DNA from: Bacillota bacterium
Lineage (GTDB): Bacteria; Bacillota; Clostridia; Acetivibrionales; DTU013
DNA: 50,384 nucleotides
Direction: 5' to 3'
Assembly (NCBI GenBank): GCA_023411575.1
Contig: JAEYOP010000042.1
Coordinates: forward strand, 1 to 50,384
In this document: positions 16,657 through 24,815 of the stretch, in pieces
Numbering within the stretch: position 1 is the first letter of the stretch
Layout of the letters: the number at the start of each line of letters is the position of its first letter
The notes under the pieces: model-generated
The model's database searches: none
Told to the model about the DNA's origin: nothing
What the model saw: the letters and a program-made list of their open reading frames with translations, nothing else
Made by a program: the position numbers and the translations under genes

Positions 16657-17087
16657 CAAAGGATGAATACAAAAAGTATGTGGACAGCAAGGCGCCCAAC
16701 TCCAAGCATTTGAGGAATATTTGCAGGGCCTTTGGGGTAGGGGGGCTTATCTGCATGGTGGGACAGTTCTTTACCAATTCCTTCCGCAGCATGGGTCTTG
16801 ATGTGGAGGCTGCCTCCTCGCTCACGTCCATGACGATGATTTTCCTGGGCATTTTGTTCACCGGGCTCAATATTTATGACGAGCTGGGCAGATATGCCGG
16901 CGCGGGCTCGATCGTTCCGATCACCGGCTTTGCAAACTCGATTGCGTCCCCGGCGATGGAATACAAAAGCGAAGGATATGTGCTGGGGGTAGGCGCGAGA
17001 ATGTTCCTGCTGGCGGGGCCGGTCCTGGTTTATGGCATTTCCACATCCATTCTCGTGGGAATCCTTCATTATCTGCTCCGGTCCTGA
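16641..17087 (+). CDS. spoVAC: Stage V sporulation protein AC
   Basis: A 148-residue inner-membrane protein of the SpoVA channel that moves Ca-dipicolinic acid into the forespore and releases it at germination. Four hydrophobic segments and family motifs are visible (Pro-Ile-Thr-Gly-Phe-Ala-Asn-Ser, Gly-Ala-Gly-Ser-Ile-Val, Phe-Gly-Val-Gly-Gly-Leu-Ile-Cys). In Bacillus, SpoVAC behaves as a mechanosensitive channel. It starts the spoVAC-AD-AE run. Confidence 0.96.
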   Translation: MQQVMTKDEYKKYVDSKAPNSKHLRNICRAFGVGGLICMVGQFFTNSFRSMGLDVEAASSLTSMTMIFLGILFTGLNIYDELGRYAGAGSIVPITGFANSIASPAMEYKSEGYVLGVGARMFLLAGPVLVYGISTSILVGILHYLLRS

Positions 17088-17118
17088 CAGGCCGCATTAT
17101 TGAAAAAGGAGAATGTTC

Positions 17119-18129
17119 ATGCTGGAGAAAAAAATGGGCAAGCAGACCGTCGCTTTGGCGAAGCCTCCTTCCATCGCCGCAACGGCGTCCATCGTCGGTC
17201 CGAAGGAAGGCAAGGGTCCGCTGGCGGGCTATTTCGATCAGGTGCTGGACGACGAGTTGTGGGGGGAAAGAAGCTGGGAAATGGCGGAGAGCAAGCTGAT
17301 GCGCGAAGCGCTGGCCAAAACGGCGGTGAAAGGATCCATTGCCGTAAGCGGGCTGGACTACATCCTTGCCGGCGATCTGCTGAACCAGTGCATTGCCGCC
17401 AATTTCGGATTAAGGGAGTCGGGCGTCCCGGTGATCGGCGTCTATGGCGCCTGCTCCACCATGGGAGAGGCGATGGGCCTTGGGTCCATGCTGATCGACG
17501 GCGGCTTCGCCGCCAATATCGTCTGTTTGACCTCAAGCCATTTCTGTTCTGCCGAGAAACAGTTCCGGTATCCGCTGGAGCTCGGCTCCCAGCGGCCGCC
17601 GACGGCTCAATGGACGGTAACGGGCGCGGGAGGGGTCCTGCTTTCCTCGGAGGGGAGCGGGCCGTTTGTAAAAAAGGTCACGACGGGGAAAATCGTCGAT
17701 ATGGGCATCAAGGATCAGAACAATATGGGCGCGGCGATGGCTCCCGCGGCGGCGGATACGATCTTTGCGCATTTTGAGGACACCGGCCTGCCCCAGGATT
17801 ATTACGATATGGTGGTCACCGGCGATCTGGGCCAGATCGGCATCCAAATCGTGGATGATTTTCTTTCCTCGAACGGAATCCGCATCGGGAGCAGGCTCCA
17901 CGACTGCGGCGTCATGATATTCGACAAGGAACAGGACGCCCATGCCGGTGGAAGCGGATGCGCCTGCTCTGCAACGGTATTTGCGGGCTTTTTGTACGAC
18001 AGGCTGAAAAAAGGAAAGCTGAACAAAATCCTGTTTGTGCCTACAGGGGCGCTGCTAAGCCCCACCAGCGTGCAGCAGGGGGAGAGCATTCCCTGCGTTG
18101 CGCACGCCGTAGCGGTTGAAAACACCTGA
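17119..18129 (+). CDS. spoVAD: Stage V sporulation protein AD
   Basis: A 336-residue soluble protein with a thiolase-like fold; the Bacillus orthologue binds dipicolinic acid directly. The motif Gly-Val-Tyr-Gly-Ala-Cys-Ser-Thr-Met at about residue 115, and Ala-Gly-Gly-Ser-Gly-Cys-Ala-Cys-Ser near the C-terminus, are typical. ATG 17119 is eight bases from AAGGAG; ATG 17113 is too close to it. Between spoVAC and spoVAE in the usual order. Confidence 0.96.
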   Translation: MLEKKMGKQTVALAKPPSIAATASIVGPKEGKGPLAGYFDQVLDDELWGERSWEMAESKLMREALAKTAVKGSIAVSGLDYILAGDLLNQCIAANFGLRESGVPVIGVYGACSTMGEAMGLGSMLIDGGFAANIVCLTSSHFCSAEKQFRYPLELGSQRPPTAQWTVTGAGGVLLSSEGSGPFVKKVTTGKIVDMGIKDQNNMGAAMAPAAADTIFAHFEDTGLPQDYYDMVVTGDLGQIGIQIVDDFLSSNGIRIGSRLHDCGVMIFDKEQDAHAGGSGCACSATVFAGFLYDRLKKGKLNKILFVPTGALLSPTSVQQGESIPCVAHAVAVENT

Positions 18130-18141
18130 GGAGGAAACTGC

Positions 18142-18513
18142 ATGCAGCAGACAATATTATCTTATGTAAATGCATTTTTTATCGGCGGACTCATTTGCGC
18201 CATCGGGCAGGTATTGATCGACAGGACGAAAATGACTGCGGCCAGGATTCTGGTCCTTTTTGTGACGGTCGGGGTCATCCTGACCGCGGTGGGGCTCTAC
18301 CCGAAGCTGGTGGAAATGGGAGGGGCAGGCGCGACCGTTCCCCTGACCGGCTTCGGCTACAGCCTGGCAAAAGGCGCCTTTAACGATGTGGACAAATACG
18401 GCCTGCTCGGCGCTTTTACCGGCGGGGTCCGGTCCGCGGCCGCGGGCATATCGGCCGCCATTTTTTTCGGCTATCTGGCCGCCGTTGCCTTCAAGCCGAA
18501 ACCGAAGCATTAG
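18142..18513 (+). CDS. spoVAE: Stage V sporulation protein AE, membrane component (SpoVAEb)
   Basis: A 123-residue membrane protein with about three to four hydrophobic segments, homologous to SpoVAC and sharing its Gly-Ala-Thr-Val-Pro-Leu-Thr-Gly-Phe-Gly motif. It is part of the SpoVA dipicolinate channel and starts 12 bases after spoVAD. Confidence 0.94.
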   Translation: MQQTILSYVNAFFIGGLICAIGQVLIDRTKMTAARILVLFVTVGVILTAVGLYPKLVEMGGAGATVPLTGFGYSLAKGAFNDVDKYGLLGAFTGGVRSAAAGISAAIFFGYLAAVAFKPKPKH

Positions 18514-18546
18514 AACAGAATAGCACAGCACAGAAAGGAAGTTTTT

Positions 18547-19107
18547 ATGGATAAAAGAAAGGTTATTCTCGTGACGGACGGCGATATGGTTGCGAAGGAT
18601 GCGATCGAAACGGCCACGGCCAACATCGGCGGCCGGTGCATTTCTTCCTCCGCCGGCAATCCGACGGTTTTGACGGGACAGGAAATTGTGACGAAAATCA
18701 AGGAAGCGGCCCACGATCCGGTGGTGGTCATGGTGGACGACCGGGGGACCAAGGGGGAGGGGCCGGGCGAAGCCGCCATGAATTCCATCCTCGCCAGCAG
18801 AGAACTGGATGTGCTGGGAGTGGTGGCCGTATCCTCCAACGGAAAGGACTGCAACGGCTTGAACGTACAATGCTCGATCACTAAAGACGGCGACGTCGTG
18901 CACAATGCGGTGGACAAGAACGGAGCGGACACCCATGCCGATGAAATCTGCGGCGATACGCTGAGCATCCTGAAGTCGAAAAAAGGCCTGTTCATCGTGG
19001 GCATGGGCGATCCGGGAAAAATGGATTATAAGGACGAGGTCGCAAGAGGTGCGCCGATCACAACAAAGGCGCTGAAAACGATTCTGGAGCACAGCGGGCT
19101 CCAGTAA
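18547..19107 (+). CDS. SpoVAE-family soluble protein (SpoVAEa type)
   Basis: A 186-residue soluble protein matching the SpoVAE family found as a separate cytosolic partner in many spore-formers. It has an N-terminal Val-Ile-Leu-Val-Thr-Asp-Gly-Asp strand-loop, a central Val-Met-Val-Asp-Asp-Arg-Gly-Thr-Lys-Gly-Glu-Gly and a C-terminal Val-Gly-Met-Gly-Asp-Pro-Gly-Lys-Met-Asp. GAAAGGAAG precedes the start. It ends the spoVA run; the stop is one base from the convergent splB stop, with no terminator between them. Biochemical role not known. Confidence 0.85.
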   Translation: MDKRKVILVTDGDMVAKDAIETATANIGGRCISSSAGNPTVLTGQEIVTKIKEAAHDPVVVMVDDRGTKGEGPGEAAMNSILASRELDVLGVVAVSSNGKDCNGLNVQCSITKDGDVVHNAVDKNGADTHADEICGDTLSILKSKKGLFIVGMGDPGKMDYKDEVARGAPITTKALKTILEHSGLQ

Positions 19108-19108
19108 A

Positions 19109-20140
19109 TCATGTAAAATACTCGATTCGCGCATCCGGAAAATGCTCCAGGATGGAATTCCGGATCCATTCCTTCATTCCCAGGGCGGTTTCGCGGGGGT
19201 ATACGTATTTGTACCTCCCGAAACGCCCCCATTTCAATTCCCGGCTTTCCTCGTTCAAGTCCAGCTTCGTATTCGGAAACCGTTCCAGGATATGGCCCTT
19301 GGCGACTGCGGTAAACCGGTGCTGGATCAGCTCAAAGGTGACCGGTTCGGCGCTTTGCATATGGGAAAGACTATGCTTCAGCCGTTCAAACAGGTTCGCG
19401 TATTGCTCTTCCCAGCCGTTGTAAATCATGATGGGCGCCACGACGAAGCCCATGGGGTAACCGGCCTCCGCCATTTTGGCAGCGGCTGCCAGCCGTTCGT
19501 CCAGGCTCGCCGTATTGTGCTCGAAATTTTTTATGACATATCCGGAATTTATGCTGAACCGGAAGCGGGTATGTCCATTATGCTCGACGTTCAACAGCGT
19601 ATCCACGTTGTCGTATTTGGTTACGACCCTCAGCCTTGCATTGTCCAGCTTCCCGAAAAAGTCTATGGTTTCGGCCAGGCTGCCGGTCAGGTGCTCCAGA
19701 CCGAGGGGATCGCCGAGGCTCGCCACCTCAAAGGTCGTAATCTCGCCCTGGGGCTTGCTGTCCGCCTGGTGCCGTATGATCCCGAACAAATCCTCCAGGT
19801 TGACAAAGACCTTCAGGTAGGGCTTGCTGCCCTGCGTCGTCTGGAGATAGCAGTATTCGCAGTTGCCGGGACAGTTGGATACCAGCGAGAACTCGAAATC
19901 GGCGGAAGGCTTGCAGACGTCCAGCCGGGTGTTTTTCCTGACGGTAACGAACAGCGTTTTTTTGGATTGGGCGTATTTTTCCCTTCCCGTCTGTCCGGGG
20001 ATGTGCCTGGCTACGTCCCTGGAAGAGTGCTGCTCGACGTCGGCGTCGGTTCCGATGAATTTTTTGTAAAGCGTCTGGCCAAGCGGATATTTTAAGGCTT
20101 CCGGATCGAAAAAGACCCTTTCGGGCTTGTATAGCTGCAT
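19109..20140 (-). CDS. splB: Spore photoproduct lyase
   Basis: A radical SAM enzyme that directly reverses the spore photoproduct (5-thyminyl-5,6-dihydrothymine) in UV-damaged spore DNA at germination. The 4Fe-4S cluster motif is Cys90-x3-Cys94-x2-Cys97, the CX3CX2C spacing typical of the radical SAM superfamily. The ATG at 20138-20140 follows GGGAGGA at seven bases and gives 343 residues, the family size. Convergent with the spoVA run, and in a cluster of other spore genes. Confidence 0.95.
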   Translation of the reverse strand: MQLYKPERVFFDPEALKYPLGQTLYKKFIGTDADVEQHSSRDVARHIPGQTGREKYAQSKKTLFVTVRKNTRLDVCKPSADFEFSLVSNCPGNCEYCYLQTTQGSKPYLKVFVNLEDLFGIIRHQADSKPQGEITTFEVASLGDPLGLEHLTGSLAETIDFFGKLDNARLRVVTKYDNVDTLLNVEHNGHTRFRFSINSGYVIKNFEHNTASLDERLAAAAKMAEAGYPMGFVVAPIMIYNGWEEQYANLFERLKHSLSHMQSAEPVTFELIQHRFTAVAKGHILERFPNTKLDLNEESRELKWGRFGRYKYVYPRETALGMKEWIRNSILEHFPDARIEYFT

Positions 20141-20327
20141 TTTTGATTCCTCCCGCAAATAGTATTTCTTATTTCTGTTTTCTTATGAAACAATCCGGGT
20201 ATTTAAGAAATGACGAAAAATGCGTTATTTTCTCAAAATTATCTGGTGAAAAGAAGGATTTTCGTCGATAATATAGAATAGGTTATAAAGCATCGCTATT
20301 CTTTTGAAGGACAAAGGTGGGAAGCAA

Positions 20328-20792
20328 ATGAATATTGAATATATCAATCCGTTCATCGAAGCAAGCCAGACTGTGCTCAAGCAGATCGCACAGATGGACG
20401 CAAAACTGGGAAAGGTTTACCTGAAGAACGCGCCCTACAAGAGCGAGGATTTGATCATCATGGTAGGCTTGACCGGCAAGATCCGCGGGCAGGCGATCTT
20501 TTCGATGAACAAGTCGCTGGGGATGTCGATTGCTTCCAGCATGATGATGGGCATGCCGGTGACCGAGTTTGACGAGCTGTCCAAAAGCGCGATTTCCGAA
20601 CTGGCCAACATGATCCTCGGAAACGCCGCCACCATATTATACAACCGGGGTATGAACATAGACATTACCCCTCCTTCGCTGCTCATGGGCGAAAATATGC
20701 AGATCACCCCCAACAAGATGAAAACGATCTGCATCCCGCTGCTGGTCAACAATGGCGAAAAAATTGAACTGGACGTGTCGATGGAAGGCTGA
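20328..20792 (+). CDS. cheX: Chemotaxis protein CheX-like phosphatase
   Basis: A 154-residue protein of the CheX/CheC family that dephosphorylates CheY-P. The catalytic signature Glu-x2-Asn appears in Ser-Glu-Leu-Ala-Asn-Met-Ile-Leu-Gly-Asn-Ala at about residues 85-95, and the Gly-Gln-Ala-Ile-Phe-Ser-Met strand is typical. The start is the ATG after AAAGGTGGG. A terminator follows, so it is a solitary gene; no other chemotaxis gene is in the window, so its partner lies elsewhere. It could also act on a non-chemotaxis response regulator. Confidence 0.85.
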   Translation: MNIEYINPFIEASQTVLKQIAQMDAKLGKVYLKNAPYKSEDLIIMVGLTGKIRGQAIFSMNKSLGMSIASSMMMGMPVTEFDELSKSAISELANMILGNAATILYNRGMNIDITPPSLLMGENMQITPNKMKTICIPLLVNNGEKIELDVSMEG

Positions 20793-20814
20793 TAAAATCG
20801 GAAAATGAATCCTG

Positions 20815-20846
20815 AAAGGGCTCCGAGGAAACTCCGGCCCTTTTTT
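20815..20846 (+). terminator. Rho-independent terminator of cheX
   Basis: AAAGGGC pairs with GCCCTTT around a short loop, followed by six T, 22 bases after the cheX stop. Confidence 0.8.
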
Positions 20847-20895
20847 GCATGGGAAGCGGAAGAATTCCATGGGATTCTACAAGGAGGATATTTTT

Positions 20896-21591
20896 ATGAA
20901 ACAGGAAGAAAACCGGGAACTGCTTGAATTGTTCAAAGGCCTGAGAGTTGCCGACGTACGCGACGGAATGGACTGGATGGGCTATCACCATTACGGAAGC
21001 GTCCACCACAGCATCCGGCCGCTTTTCCGGACGAGTGCGACGGGCATCGCAAGGACGGCGCGCTACCTGCCCTATGAGGGACCCGCCCCGCGCTGCATCG
21101 GCGAGGAGTATACAGAGTGGGTCAATTACTATTATACGGAAGTCTGCTACGATCCCTGGAACAAGGATATACAGCCCGGGGACTTTATTTGCCTTGATGT
21201 CGCCGGAATCGACGTCGGCCTGATCGGCTCCAACAATTCCCTCGACTGCAGGAAAAAAGGCGCCGTGGGCTTCCTGACCAACGGCGGCGGAATCCGGGAT
21301 ACCGACGAGGTGATCCTGCAGGGAATCCCCGTTTGGTCCCAATTCGTTTCACAGCCCATGGACCAGGCCAGGATCCGTTATCTGGAGAAGGATATCCCGA
21401 TCGCCATCGGCGGGGTGGCCATCTATCCCGGGGATGTTGTCGTCGGCGACGGGGACGGCGTGATCGTCGTGCCCAGGAAAGCGGCCAGGGATGTGGCAAA
21501 GTACGCCAGGAAGGAGCAAGTGGCGGACAAGGCGGGCAGAAAGCAGCATTATATCGAGCTCGGCATGGAATTGGACAAGACGGTATTATGA
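20896..21591 (+). CDS. RraA-family protein (HMG aldolase / demethylmenaquinone methyltransferase-like fold)
   Basis: A 231-residue RraA-like protein. Family motifs are visible: Val-Ala-Asp-Val-Arg-Asp-Gly-Met near residue 15, Gly-Phe-Leu-Thr-Asn-Gly-Gly-Gly-Ile-Arg-Asp-Thr at about 120-131 (the anion/metal site, Gly-x-Arg-Asp) and Pro-Gly-Asp-Val-Val-Val-Gly-Asp-Gly-Asp-Gly-Val at about 185-196. The family includes 4-hydroxy-4-methyl-2-oxoglutarate aldolases, oxaloacetate decarboxylases and RNase E regulators; the substrate here is not predictable. The ATG at 20896 follows AAGGAGGA at good spacing. A large inverted repeat follows the stop and may end the transcript. Confidence 0.82.
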   Translation: MKQEENRELLELFKGLRVADVRDGMDWMGYHHYGSVHHSIRPLFRTSATGIARTARYLPYEGPAPRCIGEEYTEWVNYYYTEVCYDPWNKDIQPGDFICLDVAGIDVGLIGSNNSLDCRKKGAVGFLTNGGGIRDTDEVILQGIPVWSQFVSQPMDQARIRYLEKDIPIAIGGVAIYPGDVVVGDGDGVIVVPRKAARDVAKYARKEQVADKAGRKQHYIELGMELDKTVL

Positions 21592-21603
21592 TTGATTTAG
21601 GTA

Positions 21604-21695
21604 CAATGAAATAATAACTTCCCGTATGGTTTCCGGTAAAAATCGAAGAACCGCCGATATTTTACCGGAAAAACGGGGAACTAATTATTTCATTG
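21604..21695. repeat. Long imperfect inverted repeat (about 41-base arms)
   Basis: The left arm 21604-21644 (beginning CAATGAAATAAT, containing TTTCCGGTAAA) is nearly the reverse complement of 21655-21695, with a loop of about ten bases. It is larger than an ordinary terminator and has no T-run on the plus strand. It could be a palindromic mobile element (MITE-like) or a bidirectional RNA structure ending the RraA-like transcript. Confidence 0.8.
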
Positions 21696-21703
21696 CGCCT
21701 TAT

Positions 21704-21733
21704 TTGTGGTAATATAGGTACTGTTGGTATAAA
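21704..21733 (+). promoter_or_regulatory. Possible sigma-A promoter of trmL
   Basis: TTGTGG and TATAAA are 18 bases apart, 28 bases before the trmL start and directly after the inverted repeat. Confidence 0.4.
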
Positions 21734-21760
21734 TTCTATGGGGCGGAGGTTGAACTGCCG

Positions 21761-22243
21761 TTGAATATCGTGCTTGTGGAACCGGAAATACCGCAGAATA
21801 CCGGAAATATCGCCCGCACCTGTGCTGCAACGGGTACGGGGCTTCATCTGATAAAACCCCTCGGGTTTTCCATCGAGGACCGCTATTTGAAAAGGGCGGG
21901 GCTGGACTACTGGAACGAAGTGCTGGTCAGCACCTGCGATAGCTTTGCCGAACTCAGGGAAAAATACAGCGGAAAGCTGTTTTATTATGCCTCTACAAAG
22001 GCGGCCAGGGCGTATACGGAGGTCGATTACCCGGAAGACTGCTTTCTCGTATTCGGGAAGGAAACGGCCGGACTGCCGGAAGAGCTGCTGGAGGCCAACC
22101 GGGAATTTACCATACGGATTCCCATGAGGCCCGGCATCCGCTCCCTGAACCTGTCCAACTCGGTTGCGGTCGTCCTGTATGAGGCGTTAAGGCAGCAAGG
22201 CTTCAAAAATATGAATCGAATCGGCAAGATGGGAATGGAGTGA
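21761..22243 (+). CDS. trmL: tRNA (cytidine/uridine-34-2'-O)-methyltransferase TrmL
   Basis: A 160-residue SPOUT-fold methyltransferase that methylates the wobble ribose of tRNA-Leu isoacceptors using S-adenosylmethionine. The N-terminus Asn-Ile-Val-Leu-Val-Glu-Pro-Glu-Ile-Pro-Gln-Asn-Thr-Gly-Asn, the central Phe-Gly-Lys-Glu-Thr-Ala-Gly-Leu-Pro and the C-terminal knot Ile-Arg-Ser-Leu-Asn-Leu-Ser-Asn-Ser-Val are diagnostic. The start is TTG at 21761, behind GGAGG. The next gene begins close after the stop. Confidence 0.94.
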   Translation: MNIVLVEPEIPQNTGNIARTCAATGTGLHLIKPLGFSIEDRYLKRAGLDYWNEVLVSTCDSFAELREKYSGKLFYYASTKAARAYTEVDYPEDCFLVFGKETAGLPEELLEANREFTIRIPMRPGIRSLNLSNSVAVVLYEALRQQGFKNMNRIGKMGME

Positions 22244-22248
22244 TTTGC

Positions 22249-23361
22249 ATGATCAATCGAACCAGAATGGTGGAAGAATTCCTTCAGTTGGTCGGAATCG
22301 ACAGCGTATCGAAGAAGGAACGCCGCATGGCGGACACCCTGCTCCGAAAGCTGAAGGAGATGGGCTATGAAGCGGTGGAGGACGGCACGGCGGCCAAAAT
22401 CGGCGGCGATACGGGAAATCTGGTGTGCACGGTAAAAGGTGCGAAAAAGGTGCCGGCGGTCCTGCTGGCGGCCCATATGGATACGGTGGAGCCCGGAATC
22501 GGCAAAAAGCCCGTGCTGGACGGGGATTATATCAAATCGGACGGCACAACGGTCCTCGGAGGGGATGATGCCGCCGGCATCGTCTGCATCCTGGAAACGC
22601 TGAAAGTCCTCAAGGAGCGGAACCTGGAGCACGGAGACCTCCAGATCGTGTTTACGGTGGCGGAGGAAGGCGGGCTTTTCGGTTCGAAGAACCTGGATTA
22701 TTCCCTGATCCATGCGAAATACGGGATCATCCTGGACAGCGACGGCCCCATCGGAACCGTGGCGGTCAAAGCGCCCTCCCAGGACAGGATTTACGTTACG
22801 GTGAAAGGGACGGCCGCCCATGCGGGCATTGAGCCGGAAAAAGGGGTAAGCGCCATTCAGATCGCCGCCAGCGCTATCCACGGGATGAAGCTGGGCAGGA
22901 TCGATGGGGAGACCACCGCCAATATCGGCGTGATCAGCGGCGGGCGTGAAACGAACATCGTATGCGACAAGGTCGAGCTCAAGGCGGAGGCGAGAAGCCG
23001 CGATCCGCAGAAGCTGAAGCAGCAGACCGCCCACATGCGGGAATGCTTTGAAAAGGCGGCGGCGGAATTCGGCGGAAGTGTCGAATTCAGAGCCGAGCTG
23101 ATGTATCCCTCCTTCAACATCCCCAGAACCGCCCCCATCATCGGGATACTCCAAAAGGCTGCGGACAAGGCGGGCGTGGAGCTGAGGCTGGAGGAAACCG
23201 GCGGCGGCAGCGATACGAACAATTTCAACAAAAACGGCATTGAAGCGGTCGATATCAGCGTGGGCATGGACAAGGTCCACAGTGTGTCGGAACGCATTCT
23301 CATCGACGACATGGTGAAAGCGGCGGAATTTGTGCTGGCAATCGTATTGAGCGTCGAATAG
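22249..23361 (+). CDS. M20-family peptidase T-like metallopeptidase
   Basis: A 370-residue zinc-dependent aminopeptidase of the PepT-like branch of M20. Zinc ligands and catalytic residues are visible: Ala-Ala-His-Met-Asp-Thr-Val at about residue 78, Gly-Gly-Asp-Asp-Ala-Ala-Gly at about 105, Ala-Glu-Glu-Gly-Gly at about 140, Asp-Ser-Asp-Gly at about 165, and a C-terminal Lys-Val-His-Ser-Val. An insert dimerisation domain lies between. The ATG at 22249 follows GGAG; an upstream in-frame GTG at 22240 overlaps trmL. Probably cytoplasmic di-/tripeptide cleavage. Confidence 0.88.
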   Translation: MINRTRMVEEFLQLVGIDSVSKKERRMADTLLRKLKEMGYEAVEDGTAAKIGGDTGNLVCTVKGAKKVPAVLLAAHMDTVEPGIGKKPVLDGDYIKSDGTTVLGGDDAAGIVCILETLKVLKERNLEHGDLQIVFTVAEEGGLFGSKNLDYSLIHAKYGIILDSDGPIGTVAVKAPSQDRIYVTVKGTAAHAGIEPEKGVSAIQIAASAIHGMKLGRIDGETTANIGVISGGRETNIVCDKVELKAEARSRDPQKLKQQTAHMRECFEKAAAEFGGSVEFRAELMYPSFNIPRTAPIIGILQKAADKAGVELRLEETGGGSDTNNFNKNGIEAVDISVGMDKVHSVSERILIDDMVKAAEFVLAIVLSVE

Positions 23362-23484
23362 GGAAGGTCCTTCGAAAGGGATCCGAAGGATATTCGAAGG
23401 ATACTTGAAAGACATTTGCGAGGATCGGCCGTATTCAGTAGAGAATTGTTTATAACCGGGGCAGAGTTGGTATAACCAATGCTG

Positions 23485-23650
23485 TAAGAACCTGTTTCGC
23501 ATCTGGGGGCGCCTGAGATTTTGAGCGGATTTTTCGTCAGACAAGGCAAATTTTCGCAGGAATAATCTGTTTATTACAAGAAAATTTAACGCAGTATGAC
23601 GGAAAATCCGCCAAAATATCAGGTGTCAACATATGCGAAACAGGTTCTAA
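23485..23650. mobile_element. MITE-like palindromic element with TAA target duplication
   Basis: The element 23488-23647 (160 bases) has terminal inverted repeats of about 53 bases starting GAACCTGTTTCGCAT and ending ATGCGAAACAGGTTC, with about 80% identity between arms and further internal pairing (AAATTTTC/GAAAATTT). It is flanked on both sides by TAA (23485-23487 and 23648-23650), as expected for a 3-base target duplication. It has no coding capacity. It ends about 20 bases before the pfkA ribosome site, so it probably carries or displaces the pfkA promoter. Confidence 0.75.
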
Positions 23651-23679
23651 AGGAACAATATCGGGAACGGAGGAAAAGT

Positions 23680-24765
23680 ATGATAAAAAGGATCGGAGTA
23701 ATGACCGGCGGCGGGGACTGCCCGGGGCTGAATGCCGTGCTCAGGGCGGTGGTCAAGACGGCGATGGTCAAATACGGATATGAAGTGGTCGGTTTCCGGG
23801 ACGGTTACCGGGGAATGGTCCTGAATGATTTTGTGGTATTCGGGTCCGGTGATGTGTCCGGTATTCTGGACAAGGGCGGCACCATCCTGGGCAGCTCGAA
23901 CCGGGACAATCCTTTCAAATTCAGGGTGGAGAACAACGGGACGGTCAGCTATGTGGACATGTCCGACAAGGTGGTCGAAAACGTCCGCTCCCATGGGATC
24001 GACTGCATGATCCTCATCGGCGGGGACGGAACCCTCACCAGCGCAAGGGATTTTGCCCGGAAGGGCATGAACGTGGTGGGCGTGCCAAAAACCATCGACA
24101 ATGACCTTTCGGCCACAGATACGACCTTTGGCTTCATGACGGCGGTGGATACCGCAACGGAAGCGATCGACAAGCTGCATTCCACGGCGGAGTCCCATCA
24201 CCGGATCATGATCCTGGAGGTCATGGGCAGGTACGCGGGCTGGATCGCCCTTGCATCCGGCATAGCAGGCGGGGCGGATGTCATACTGATCCCGGAAATC
24301 CCATATGATATGAAGAAAGTCTCCGACAAGATTCTGGAGCGGAAGATCGGCGGCAAGCATTTCAGCATCGTCGTCGTGGCGGAAGGTGCAAAAGCGCTGG
24401 ACGGGGGCATGGTGGTCAGCAAAGTGGTGGAAAACAGCCCGGACCCGATCCGGCTTGGCGGCGTCGGGAACAAGGTGGCGGTCGAGCTCGAAAAGATGAC
24501 GGGCATCGAGACCAGGGTCACCGTCCTGGGCCACCTCCAGAGGGGCGGCAGGCCGAACCCCTACGACCGGATCCTTTCCACAAGGTATGGCGTAAAGGCC
24601 GTCGAACTGGTGAGCCAGGAAAAGTTCGGCATGATGGTGGGCCTGCAGGGCGACGCCATTACGGACGTGTCCCTGGAAGACGCCGTAGGAAAGCTGAAAA
24701 CGGTTCCGGCCGAAGGCGAGCTGGTGAATATCGCCCGGAGCGTCGGAGTCAGTTTCGGGAATTAA
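23680..24765 (+). CDS. pfkA: 6-phosphofructokinase
   Basis: Phosphorylates fructose 6-phosphate to fructose 1,6-bisphosphate in glycolysis; cytoplasmic. At 361 residues it is longer than E. coli PfkA (320). Motifs are Gly-Gly-Gly-Asp-Cys-Pro-Gly-Leu-Asn, Gly-Gly-Asp-Gly-Thr and Pro-Lys-Thr-Ile-Asp-Asn-Asp, plus Met-Gly-Arg-Tyr-Ala-Gly-Trp and Gly-His-Leu-Gln-Arg-Gly-Gly. The pair at the phosphoryl-donor site is Gly117 and Lys137 (E. coli 104 and 124): the Gly permits ATP, whereas pyrophosphate enzymes have Asp there, so ATP use is predicted. The start is ATG 23680 with GGAGG; the open frame runs back into the palindromic element without similarity. Confidence 0.94.
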   Translation: MIKRIGVMTGGGDCPGLNAVLRAVVKTAMVKYGYEVVGFRDGYRGMVLNDFVVFGSGDVSGILDKGGTILGSSNRDNPFKFRVENNGTVSYVDMSDKVVENVRSHGIDCMILIGGDGTLTSARDFARKGMNVVGVPKTIDNDLSATDTTFGFMTAVDTATEAIDKLHSTAESHHRIMILEVMGRYAGWIALASGIAGGADVILIPEIPYDMKKVSDKILERKIGGKHFSIVVVAEGAKALDGGMVVSKVVENSPDPIRLGGVGNKVAVELEKMTGIETRVTVLGHLQRGGRPNPYDRILSTRYGVKAVELVSQEKFGMMVGLQGDAITDVSLEDAVGKLKTVPAEGELVNIARSVGVSFGN

Positions 24766-24815
24766 AGGGCCGGAGCCAGACAGACTTCGACCGGACAGAC
24801 AGGAGTTTGACCCAA

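Noticed and set aside
20250..20280. Sigma-D-like -10 (GTCGATAA) upstream of cheX
   Set aside because: No TAAA -35 at 14-16 bases upstream; a single eight-base match in AT-rich sequence is not enough.
23370..23420. Tandem short repeats (TCGAAGGAT-like) after the peptidase gene
   Set aside because: Only three imperfect copies of about nine bases; not enough to call a repeat array or CRISPR.
22027..23544. 505-codon minus-strand frame opposite trmL and the peptidase
   Set aside because: Shadow frame of two well-supported genes; composition is the complement of their codons and no family is recognisable.
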